NCBI GenBank assembly: GCA_049325415.1
Contig: JBMOLL010000139.1
Span: 1-27,673 of the forward strand
DNA length: 27,673 nucleotides
Direction: 5' to 3'
From: JBMOLL01 sp049325415
Lineage (GTDB): Bacteria; Bacteroidota; Bacteroidia; Bacteroidales; GCA-2748055
The notes beneath the pieces were generated by a model. The model had not been told where the DNA came from. It saw only the letters and a program-made list of their open reading frames with translations, and ran no database searches. Each line of letters begins with the position of its first letter. Within the stretch, counting starts at the first letter, position 1. Positions 21,378 through 27,673 of this stretch are shown piece by piece. The position numbers and the translations under genes are program-made.

Positions 21378-22103
21378 TTATTCTCCTTCCAGCCGGTATA
21401 AAGTCCGGATCGTTTCTTTTTTCTCATTTACCGTCAGGTCCCAGAATTCCGAGTACTGGATAATCTGATTATCCATGATATCGTAATAATAGCGGTAAAG
21501 GATATTATTCTCGGGAGAGCTGGCTTCCCTGATCAGATTTTTCGATGATTCAGGCATTTCAAACAGACCGGAATAGTCAACCATATAATCCGGTTTCAGG
21601 GTATCGGTATAGGTGTAATGATAAACCGTAACGGCCGGTTGGTAATTGTCCTGGTAGATGAGGGTAGAATCCTTGATAATATTATCATCCAGATACTCGA
21701 AGAAGTTTTCCTGAACAGTATAGCCGCTGATTGTCTGGCGGGAATAGACTATTTTGCCCGAATCGTAGGTAAACCGCAGTAAACTTCCGTAATTTTCAAT
21801 GAGGTAAATGCGGGCTGCGGAATCAAGCCGGAAGAATCCGTTCCAGTTGTTGATCCAATTTTCTCCATAGGTAATGTAATACTCGGCAAGATAATCGGAG
21901 GTATAGTACCGGTCGACCTTTAGCAGTTTGTTCCCCGAATCATAATAGTAGATCAGGCTGTCGCCGAAATACTCATTGATCCGGTAGCTTCGTGTAATCT
22001 TATGATCATAGGTAAACTCAACGGTTTCTTTTTCACATCCGTTCAGCAGGAAAAGTACCATGGGAAGGATTGCGACGGCTGTTACAAGCGTTCTGATTTT
22101 CAT
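21378..22103 (-). CDS. Lipoprotein of unknown function
   Basis: 241 residues from the ATG at 22103, which gives the signal MKIRTLVTAVAILPMVLFL and lipobox LNGC; the frame is open to an ATG at 22205, but that would bury the signal and overlap the upstream gene. The mature part has many Tyr- and Asp-rich strands: SLIYYYDSGNKLLKVDRYYTS, LRFTYDSGKIVYSRQ, YHYTYTDTLKPDYMVDYSG, NNILYRYYYD. These short repeats resemble RHS/YD-like or DUF4595-like beta strands of Bacteroidota lipoproteins. No family can be assigned firmly. It lies 89 nt after the ICMT-like gene on the same strand. Confidence 0.65.
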   Translation of the reverse strand: MKIRTLVTAVAILPMVLFLLNGCEKETVEFTYDHKITRSYRINEYFGDSLIYYYDSGNKLLKVDRYYTSDYLAEYYITYGENWINNWNGFFRLDSAARIYLIENYGSLLRFTYDSGKIVYSRQTISGYTVQENFFEYLDDNIIKDSTLIYQDNYQPAVTVYHYTYTDTLKPDYMVDYSGLFEMPESSKNLIREASSPENNILYRYYYDIMDNQIIQYSEFWDLTVNEKKETIRTLYRLEGE

Positions 22104-22192
22104 AGAAGTGTATTTATATCTTTCGTGTTTACTACTCTGCAAAAACCGGACCGATCGGTACAAAGTAATATTATTCCGGTTTTTTATTTTCT

Positions 22193-22750
22193 TCAATAGA
22201 TCCATGGGAGGAGGCGGTAGCTGTTCTTTTGATATTCCACGTATTCCTCACCGAAGCGGTCGGTCAGTGTTTTTTCCTCGACATGGATCCGGTACAGGAA
22301 TACCGCCAGTACAGGAAGGAAAGCGACTGCCAGGCTCAGCCAGTTATTCAGGGAAATCCCGAAGCCCGCAAAGGAAAGGATGGAACCTGAATACGACGGA
22401 TGACGGAGAAGGCTGTATATTCCGTCTTTTTTTAGTTCATGATTTTCCCTGATGGTTACATCCACGGTAAAAAACCTGCCCAGCTGTGACACAGAATAGA
22501 ACCTTAGGACCATTCCGGCTATGATGATCCCGAGCCCGGTAAAATGAACAGGCAGGGAACTGCCGATAAAATACCGGGTTTTTATGGCAAGCAGAACGCC
22601 GCCTGTTACGGCAAGTGCAATGATAAACCAGAGGATGATGAAGGTACCTTTGTCCCGGCCTTTCATATCCCGGGCAGAGGAACGTGCAGATATGCTGAGA
22701 ATGAATTCTGAAGCCCACCAGCTGCTCCAGACGATCCAGGAGATAATCAT
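22193..22750 (-). CDS. Isoprenylcysteine carboxyl methyltransferase (ICMT)-like membrane methyltransferase
   Basis: 185-residue integral membrane protein of the ICMT/PEMT-type superfamily. Helices are visible at about residues 35-55 (TFIILWFIIALAVTGGVLLA), 70-90 (HFTGLGIIIAGMVLRFY) and 130-150. The C-terminal signature is complete: LRHPSYSGSIL and FGEEYVEYQKNSYRLLPWIY, the SAM-binding and active-site region. Bacteria lack prenylated CaaX proteins as a rule, so the bacterial members methylate other small or lipid substrates, mostly unknown. It begins 11 nt after the cysteine hydrolase stop, so the two genes belong to one operon with the PD40 gene upstream. Confidence 0.88.
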   Translation of the reverse strand: MIISWIVWSSWWASEFILSISARSSARDMKGRDKGTFIILWFIIALAVTGGVLLAIKTRYFIGSSLPVHFTGLGIIIAGMVLRFYSVSQLGRFFTVDVTIRENHELKKDGIYSLLRHPSYSGSILSFAGFGISLNNWLSLAVAFLPVLAVFLYRIHVEEKTLTDRFGEEYVEYQKNSYRLLPWIY

Positions 22751-22761
22751 ATTCTTATATA

Positions 22762-23355
22762 TTAGTTTTGCTTTTCCTTCATAATCTGATCCAGGGTCAG
22801 AATGCCCACTCCCTTTTTTTCCATTTTCTGCAGGGCCCTGCCTTTCTTTGTTTCCGACCTGCTCAGCAGGGCTTCCGGTATGACAGTTATGTTGTAACCT
22901 CTTATTTTACCGCCTATGGCCGTATTGAAAATGCATTCTTCTGCCATCAGCCCTACCAGAAGGATGTCTTTTACCTCCCTGGCTGCCAGGAAGGCATTCA
23001 GGCTGTCGAGCGTGAAGCAATCGCCTTCGGTTTTAGTGAAGAACTGGTCATTTACGATTTTCAGTGCACTGTCGGCTTCGGGGGTGGTCGTCATTGGAAG
23101 CACTTTTATTCCTTTCAGGGAGATGCTCAGCACCTTGCCTGTCCCCAGCACATAGATCACTTTATCCGGATGGGTCTGTCCGATGAGCAGGTTGATATTC
23201 TTCAGCATTTCATCCGCACCTTCTTTCAATGCCGGATCACTGTAAAACTGTGACTGAACATCCACGACCATCAGGTAGCGGTTTTGGGAAAAAAGGGAGG
23301 CTGTGCCAGAGAATACGGCTACGATCAAAAGGATCATCCTTATTTTCAGCTGCAT
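22762..23355 (-). CDS. Exported isochorismatase-like cysteine hydrolase
   Basis: 197 residues. A signal peptide (MQLKIRMILLIVAVFSGTAS, cleavage near FSQ) precedes an isochorismatase-fold domain with the full Asp-Lys-Cys triad: D32 in VVDVQSQF, K108 in FFTKTEGDCF and C141 in GLMAEECIFNTAIGG. These enzymes hydrolyse amides or enol ethers (nicotinamide, isochorismate, N-carbamoyl compounds). Export is unusual, because most relatives are cytoplasmic. The ATG lies 1 nt from the stop codon of the PD40 gene upstream, and the ICMT-like gene follows, so translation is probably coupled. The substrate is unknown. Confidence 0.87.
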   Translation of the reverse strand: MQLKIRMILLIVAVFSGTASLFSQNRYLMVVDVQSQFYSDPALKEGADEMLKNINLLIGQTHPDKVIYVLGTGKVLSISLKGIKVLPMTTTPEADSALKIVNDQFFTKTEGDCFTLDSLNAFLAAREVKDILLVGLMAEECIFNTAIGGKIRGYNITVIPEALLSRSETKKGRALQKMEKKGVGILTLDQIMKEKQN

Positions 23356-23356
23356 G

Positions 23357-24340
23357 TTATTCCGGTTTGAATTTGTCTAAAATTGCAGTACTGACCCAGT
23401 ATATTCTGTTGGGTACCTCGCAGTTCCAGCCCTGGCGACGGATAAAAAACATATATTTTCCATCGGGTGTGATTACCGCATCGGAATCAATTTCAGCCGT
23501 ATTTATCCGGGATCCGAGATTTACCGGCGCAGACCAGGTCCCGTCGCCGGAATGAAAACTGATATAGGTGTCCACCTTGCCATATCCCCCGGGTCGGTTG
23601 GAGCCGAAAAGGAGGAAGCTGCCATGGGGATCAGCATACGCACAGAATTCTCCATATACCGTATTGATTGGAATTCCCATATTCCTGACGGACCTGAAGC
23701 GGCCATTCGCGTATTCCCCGCAGTAAAGTTCGTTATTGAGTGGTAGATCTGAAACCGGTTGTCCCAGGTTTTCCAGGCGGGTAAAGTAGACATCCCCGGA
23801 AAGAGAAAAAGTTCCTATAAATTCCCGGCAGGTATCCTCACTCAGATCCTTTACCTTTTCAGGCAGGGTCCATCCTCTATCCGACAGGGTCGTCGTGAAA
23901 ATGTCAAAATCACTTGTTTGCTCAAGTTCTTTATTGAAACGGGAGGAGAAATAAACCACGGAGTCATTCAGAAAGACAGGATTAGAGTTAATGCCGCTGC
24001 GGCAGTAGGGCAGCGTATCCAGTGCTGTCCAGACCCTGTTCCTGCAGGTGGAAAATACGATGGTACTGGTGCTCCACTCGCGGTCTGTAAGACCGCATAT
24101 TATTGATTTTCCCGAAGGAGCAAATGACAGCGAATTTATAAAGTCGAAGCCGTTGCGCACCTGATCCGGAAGTCTGAATTCTATTACGGCAGTATCGGGA
24201 GGCACCTGTCCGAAATAGTCAAACTCAAAGCTGGTTTGCTGAGCCTGCAAACTGTTCAGGAAAAAAGCAGACAGCAGACATAGCGATAGTGTTACTTTCG
24301 TTACAGATGCGTTCACATTTGAATCATTTTTGATAGACAT
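23357..24340 (-). CDS. Exported PD40/WD40-like beta-propeller protein
   Basis: 327 residues from the ATG at 24340. The signal lies at about residues 14-34 (VTKVTLSLCLLSAFFLNSLQA). Blades with PD40 features are visible: SFAPSGKSIICGLTDREW, NPVFLNDSVVYFSSRFN, ADPHGSFLLFGSNRPGGYGK, VITPDGKYMFFIRRQG. PD40 propellers bind proteins or glycans; the TolB propeller is the best known. The ATG at 24340 fits a promoter whose upstream half spans 24427-24430; the in-frame GTG at 24427 lies inside that promoter. It heads a tight operon with the cysteine hydrolase and ICMT-like genes. Confidence 0.82.
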   Translation of the reverse strand: MSIKNDSNVNASVTKVTLSLCLLSAFFLNSLQAQQTSFEFDYFGQVPPDTAVIEFRLPDQVRNGFDFINSLSFAPSGKSIICGLTDREWSTSTIVFSTCRNRVWTALDTLPYCRSGINSNPVFLNDSVVYFSSRFNKELEQTSDFDIFTTTLSDRGWTLPEKVKDLSEDTCREFIGTFSLSGDVYFTRLENLGQPVSDLPLNNELYCGEYANGRFRSVRNMGIPINTVYGEFCAYADPHGSFLLFGSNRPGGYGKVDTYISFHSGDGTWSAPVNLGSRINTAEIDSDAVITPDGKYMFFIRRQGWNCEVPNRIYWVSTAILDKFKPE

Positions 24341-24399
24341 AAAATCAGTGCTACCTTTCCCGGCCGGGATACCTGCTTTATGCCCGGGTTGCCAATTAT

Positions 24400-24430
24400 T
24401 AAAAGTAATCAGATTCTTTAAGTACACAAA
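24400..24430 (-). promoter_or_regulatory. Bacteroidota-type promoter of the PD40-hydrolase-ICMT operon
   Basis: Minus strand: TTTG (24427-24430), 19-nt spacer, TACTTTTA (24400-24407), one base off consensus. Predicted start is near 24393, giving a leader of about 50 nt to the ATG at 24340. Confidence 0.65.
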
Positions 24431-24534
24431 ATCAAAAAATCGGTCAGCTTATTACATTTTTTGCTGCCGGTTCTTCTTATGCCGCCTTTTATCATTGATC
24501 TTCAATTCAGGTGTTTCCAGGGATTGTCATTTCT

Positions 24535-25392
24535 TCATTCCGGTGTGAAAGACCTGGCCGGATCAGGAAGGTTACAGGAACCTTTAAACAGTATCTGGTC
24601 GTCGAGTATGAACCGGTAATAAAATCCCTGCCCCGTATAATCGCCGAATATATAGTCGAAAGTGTAATAGCACATGCAGTCGCAGGCTTCATCATTCAGC
24701 CGGATAATCTCCATGATCAGGGTATCTCCTGCGATATAGGAACCGGCATCAAAAACCTGGCAACAGGTGAGGTTCAATCCCACGAAAACACGGAGGGTGT
24801 CTTCTGCTTCAAAAAACTGAAGGGTGTCGGGTCCTTCGTCCGGGTAATCCCTTGCAGATTTCACCATAGCATTGCAGCCACCCGCTTCAACCCTTGCAGG
24901 GTGCAGGGGGGTCGAAGACAGAAGGTAGTCGGGTGAGATCCCCGTGATCAGGGTATCGAGGTCGGGGGAATAGGAAAAGCAAAGCACGAAGGTATCCCTC
25001 GAGTAGGCATTTTCCGACTCGATAAGGGTAAGCTCGTAGTCTTTGTCTTCCAGCGGTCCCAGTGTAAATTGCAGGTCATGAGGGCAGTTGCAGCGCGTAT
25101 AAGGGCCATTGTCGATGAGTTCGACGCAGACGGATGTGCCGGATGCCGATATTTTTGTGGAAAAGGTCTCTGTACCGCAGGACGACTCCGTATTGCTCAT
25201 TTCAATAAGCAGGCGCCCGTCGGGCTGGCCGGTCAGCCGGACCGCCGGGATGTACTCATCTGACTTTTTTCCGGTATTACATCCGGAATAGTCCAGGTCA
25301 CTGACCTGCAGTTCAGGAGCCTGCTGCGTGAGATCGCAGCCGGCGGTCAGCAGGATCAGCAGCACCGGGAGGAAAAGCTTTCTGGTTTTCAT
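24535..25392 (-). CDS. Cysteine-rich lipoprotein with two related domains
   Basis: 285 residues. Signal MKTRKLFLPVLLILLTAGC, lipobox TAGC. Beyond the lipid Cys there are about a dozen more cysteines in two similar blocks. Block A (about 30-150): SGCNT, SSCGT, CVELIDNG, then RCNC. Block B (about 165-275): GGCNA, LNLTCCQV, then EACDCMCYYTFDY, and a final GSC. Each block runs GCN, then a Cys in a strand, then CxC followed by aromatic strands ending in an LxLIE or YRFIL-type strand, so the protein looks like a tandem duplication. A CC ... CxCxC domain of this type occurs in other Bacteroidota lipoproteins, as far as I recall, without known function. Metal binding or disulfides are possible. Confidence 0.7.
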   Translation of the reverse strand: MKTRKLFLPVLLILLTAGCDLTQQAPELQVSDLDYSGCNTGKKSDEYIPAVRLTGQPDGRLLIEMSNTESSCGTETFSTKISASGTSVCVELIDNGPYTRCNCPHDLQFTLGPLEDKDYELTLIESENAYSRDTFVLCFSYSPDLDTLITGISPDYLLSSTPLHPARVEAGGCNAMVKSARDYPDEGPDTLQFFEAEDTLRVFVGLNLTCCQVFDAGSYIAGDTLIMEIIRLNDEACDCMCYYTFDYIFGDYTGQGFYYRFILDDQILFKGSCNLPDPARSFTPE

Positions 25393-25465
25393 AAAGCCGG
25401 TTTATAAGATGACGGTTCTGGGCCACCTCAGGTTGCGTTGCGGCATTACAAAATACGTAAAAAGC

Positions 25466-26632
25466 CTACCTGAACAAGAGCGGGGTAAACTCTTTCAGGC
25501 ACCTTCTCCAGGTAAGCCATTCATGCGCCGTATTCTGCGATTCGTAGAACACGATGTTTTTTACACCGAGTTCGGTCAGTTTGTCCCGGAAACCCTGCGA
25601 CCAGGTTCCTTCTTCCGTGCCGGTGCCCATCCAGATCAGTTTCATTTGCTGATTTACCTCTTCAGGCCTGCTGAGCAGACCGCCATAGAGGGTGGTGATA
25701 TCCACATTGTCGCGCAGGCGCAGTGCCCCGCTGAAGGCCCCGAGCCAGGCAAAGTCGTCCATGTTGTTAAAAACCGTTTCAAAAGTCTGCAAGCCACCCC
25801 ACGACAATCCGGCCATGGCGCGATGGTCGCGGTCGGGAAGGGTGCGGTAAAGCGAGTCGATCATAGGTACAATATCCCTGACCAGCAGATCGGGGAACTC
25901 CACCTTGTTTTTACCGGTGGAGGTGACCGACTGGGCCGAATCCCAGTTAACGACATTGAAGGGGAGCCCGGCAATATCTCCGTTATCCATTACCACCAGC
26001 ATAGGTACGATCTTGCCTTCCGCCAGGAGATTATCCATTATGAAATTCATTTTTCCCTGGGTGATCCATCCGGTTTCATCCTCACCCCAGCCATGCTGGA
26101 GGTATAACACTGGGTACCTTTTCCCGGGATCACGGTCGTAGTCGGGCGGTGTGTAAACGTAACAGCGTCTTGTGGTTTTCTTTGAAGGTGAGTAATAATA
26201 ACGGGCCCTGATCTCCCCGTGAGGAACATTCCGCGGCTCGAAGAAGGCCTGATCGGGAGAAGGAATATCAATCCCGCTCATGGCCAGACCGGCGCCGAAA
26301 TAGGTGTAGACCGAAGGATCAGAAAACCTCGCCCCATCCACAATCAGGGCATAGTAGTGGAAACCCTCAACGATGGGGTCGGTGGTTACGGACCAGAATC
26401 CATCCCCGTCTTTTTGCATGGGGAACTTTTTGCCTGTGATATCGGCCAGCACTTCCGTTGCTCCGGGGGCATAAATACGGAAGGTCACTCTTCCGTCGTT
26501 TCCAACCAGCGGGTAATCCCTTCCCGGAAGGCAGTTGTCAGCTTTTTGAGGTCTGGCCTGGCTGCTTTGTCCGTATGAAGATGATGCGGAGATAAGCGCC
26601 AGAATAATGATGGCGATGAATTCTTTTCTCAT
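25466..26632 (-). CDS. Exported CE1-type esterase with N-terminal E-set domain
   Basis: 388 residues with signal peptide MRKEFIAIIILALISASSSYG. Residues of about 45-135 form an E-set/CBM48-like beta domain (VTFRIYAPGATEVLADITG, GFWSVTTDPIVEGFHYYALIVDG). Residues 150-388 are an alpha/beta hydrolase of the esterase D/carbohydrate esterase 1 type: RRCYVYTPPDY, RYPVLYLQHGWGEDETGW, nucleophile Ser in AGLSWGG (about 270), and the catalytic His in NTAHEWLTWR near 374. This architecture is typical of feruloyl or acetyl-xylan esterases that remove acyl groups from plant polysaccharide. Actual substrate is not shown. A hairpin separates it from the ohrR gene. Confidence 0.9.
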   Translation of the reverse strand: MRKEFIAIIILALISASSSYGQSSQARPQKADNCLPGRDYPLVGNDGRVTFRIYAPGATEVLADITGKKFPMQKDGDGFWSVTTDPIVEGFHYYALIVDGARFSDPSVYTYFGAGLAMSGIDIPSPDQAFFEPRNVPHGEIRARYYYSPSKKTTRRCYVYTPPDYDRDPGKRYPVLYLQHGWGEDETGWITQGKMNFIMDNLLAEGKIVPMLVVMDNGDIAGLPFNVVNWDSAQSVTSTGKNKVEFPDLLVRDIVPMIDSLYRTLPDRDHRAMAGLSWGGLQTFETVFNNMDDFAWLGAFSGALRLRDNVDITTLYGGLLSRPEEVNQQMKLIWMGTGTEEGTWSQGFRDKLTELGVKNIVFYESQNTAHEWLTWRRCLKEFTPLLFR

Positions 26633-26644
26633 TGTCTGTTAGTA

Positions 26645-26665
26645 AGTCCGGCATGAGGCCGGACT
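26645..26665 (-). terminator. Hairpin terminator after the GPx-ohrR operon
   Basis: AGTCCGGC / GCCGGACT, perfect 8-bp stem with a 5-nt loop, in the 38-nt gap between the ohrR stop and the esterase start. No T-tract follows, so termination may be partial. Confidence 0.55.
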
Positions 26666-26670
26666 ACAAG

Positions 26671-27144
26671 TTAAGGATTTTTCGGGGATGATCCATCCCG
26701 ATCGTCGCTGTTCAGCGAAGAAATCAGGAGGGTCAGGGTGTTTTTTAATTCCAGTAGCTGATCATAACCAATTACTTCCGAATTTATTTTTGCTGCCAGT
26801 TCTCCGGGGATACGGCCGGCTTCCGTTTTCATATCCTTCCCTTTGGAGGTCAGGCGGATCACTACCTTTCGTTCATCTGACTTCGAGCGTTCGCGAAGGA
26901 TGATGCCCAGCGATTCCATTCTTTTTAGGAGGGGAGTTATTGTATTGGTATTCAGGATCAGTTTCCGGGCAATTTCGTTGACCGTTATTTCATCGCTTTC
27001 CCACAGCACCATCAATACCAGGTACTGGGGATAGGTAATCCCCAGTTTGTCAAGCAGAGGCTGATACTCCCTGATTATCAAGCGGGAGGCTGCGTAAACG
27101 GGAAAGCAGAGCTGATTTTCCAGTTTCAGTTGCTCATCATTCAT
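26671..27144 (-). CDS. ohrR: OhrR-type MarR family organic-hydroperoxide sensor
   Basis: 157-residue winged-helix repressor. The N-terminus KLENQLCFPVYAASR matches Bacillus OhrR (KLENQLCF...YASSR), with the peroxide-reactive Cys at position 13 and tyrosines at 17, 27 and 38, the spacing of OhrR Tyr19, Tyr29 and Tyr40 relative to Cys15. ITYPQYLVLMVLWE, the recognition helix NTNTITPLLKRMESLG and the wing SDERKVVIRLT are also present. It has a single cysteine, so it is a one-Cys OhrR, which reacts with a low-molecular-weight thiol after oxidation. It follows glutathione peroxidase with a 28-nt gap, so it probably regulates its own operon. The operator would lie at the window edge. Confidence 0.9.
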   Translation of the reverse strand: MNDEQLKLENQLCFPVYAASRLIIREYQPLLDKLGITYPQYLVLMVLWESDEITVNEIARKLILNTNTITPLLKRMESLGIILRERSKSDERKVVIRLTSKGKDMKTEAGRIPGELAAKINSEVIGYDQLLELKNTLTLLISSLNSDDRDGSSPKNP

Positions 27145-27172
27145 AGCATGGCGTATTGCGTTTTAAAGATAT

Positions 27173-27655
27173 CTATTTTTTATCCCGCAGGATCCGCTCC
27201 AGGTACTGATCAATCTTTTCCGGTTTTGTAAGGGGAGAGAACCGTTTACGTGGCCTGCCGTTTTTATCGATCAGGAATTTGGTGAAGTTCCACTTGATTT
27301 CATTACTGAAAGTACCCCTAAGTTCTTTTTTCAGGTATTTATAGAGCGGATGGGCCTCCGGTCCGTTGACATCAATCCTGGAAAACATCGGAAAGGTAAC
27401 TCCATAGTTCAGAACGCAGCCTTCGGAGATGCTTTTTTCATCGCCTGGTTCCTGGTTGGCAAACTGGTTGCAGGGGAAACCCAGAATTACCAGATCCCTG
27501 TCTCTGTATTTCTGATAAAGTTTCTCCAGCCCTTCGAACTGGGGAGTTAAGCCACATTTGCTGGCAGTGTTGACGACCAGTACGGTTTTTCCTTTATAGG
27601 ACTCCATGCTGACTTCTTTGCCCTGGAGACTGATTGCATTGAAATTGTAAAACAT
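27173..27655 (-). CDS. Glutathione peroxidase family thiol peroxidase (Cys form)
   Basis: 160-residue cytoplasmic peroxidase that reduces hydroperoxides, in most bacterial cases with thioredoxin rather than glutathione. Peroxidatic Cys34 lies in NTASKCGLTPQFEGL; the catalytic Gln is in GFPCNQFANQEPG and the Trp in IKWNFTKFLID. A second Cys in ISEGCVLNYGVTFPMF is where the resolving cysteine of thioredoxin-linked members lies. No selenocysteine codon is needed. Length is typical and the gene is complete; its start is 18 nt from the window edge, so the promoter is mostly outside. It is the first gene of a pair with ohrR. Confidence 0.94.
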   Translation of the reverse strand: MFYNFNAISLQGKEVSMESYKGKTVLVVNTASKCGLTPQFEGLEKLYQKYRDRDLVILGFPCNQFANQEPGDEKSISEGCVLNYGVTFPMFSRIDVNGPEAHPLYKYLKKELRGTFSNEIKWNFTKFLIDKNGRPRKRFSPLTKPEKIDQYLERILRDKK

Positions 27656-27673
27656 AGTCTTAATAATTATCGT

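Overview
The window reads as ordinary chromosome of a Bacteroidota bacterium, probably Bacteroidales or a relative. Support comes from several close matches to the Bacteroidota promoter (TTTG, 19-21 nt, TAnnTTTG), many short-signal lipoproteins and outer-membrane-type proteins, a GH92 glycosidase, a LytTR regulator and an ECF sigma factor, and weak or absent Shine-Dalgarno sequences. No tRNA, rRNA, CRISPR array, transposase, integrase or phage gene was seen.

Layout. 1-3635 (+): the end of a probable flavodoxin/FMN-reductase-like protein, a CorA-type Mg2+ channel, a C_GCAxxG_C_C protein with a possible coupled small ORF, an exported barrel-like protein, and a FemAB-type aminoacyltransferase with a clear promoter. 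3642-8784 (-): a GH92 lipoprotein glycosidase and a 919-residue lipoprotein joining a YncE-type beta-propeller to a phosphoesterase, separated by a terminator. 8785-11634: a small membrane protein (+), an ECF sigma factor with a putative membrane anti-sigma factor (-), a 16-unit heptanucleotide tandem array, and a divergent HTH protein joined in frame to a signal-like helix and an NTF2-like domain (+). 11675-15549 (-): a TPR protein, a fatty-acid desaturase, a SAM methyltransferase and a membrane LytTR regulator. 15918-19286 (+): a Cthe_2159-like lipoprotein and a protein with fourteen 15/16-residue repeats, each followed by a terminator. 19442-26632 (-): exported and lipid-anchored proteins (two propellers, a barrel, two lipoproteins, an exported cysteine hydrolase, an ICMT-like methyltransferase, a CE1-type esterase). 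26671-27655 (-): glutathione peroxidase followed by an OhrR-type one-Cys peroxide sensor.

How the parts fit. Much of the window serves the cell envelope: surface glycan processing (GH92, CE1 esterase, the Cthe_2159-like binder), lipid change (desaturase, methyltransferases) and envelope sensing (sigma/anti-sigma pair, LytTR, HTH-TM-NTF2 protein). The GPx-OhrR pair and the oxygen-dependent desaturase suggest the organism meets oxygen. I found no clearly new multi-gene defence or mobile system. The most unusual items are the HTH-TM-NTF2 fusion with a possible internal start, the heptad array between two regulators, the repeat protein, the cysteine-duplicated lipoprotein, and a CorA in which the GMN signature reads GTN.
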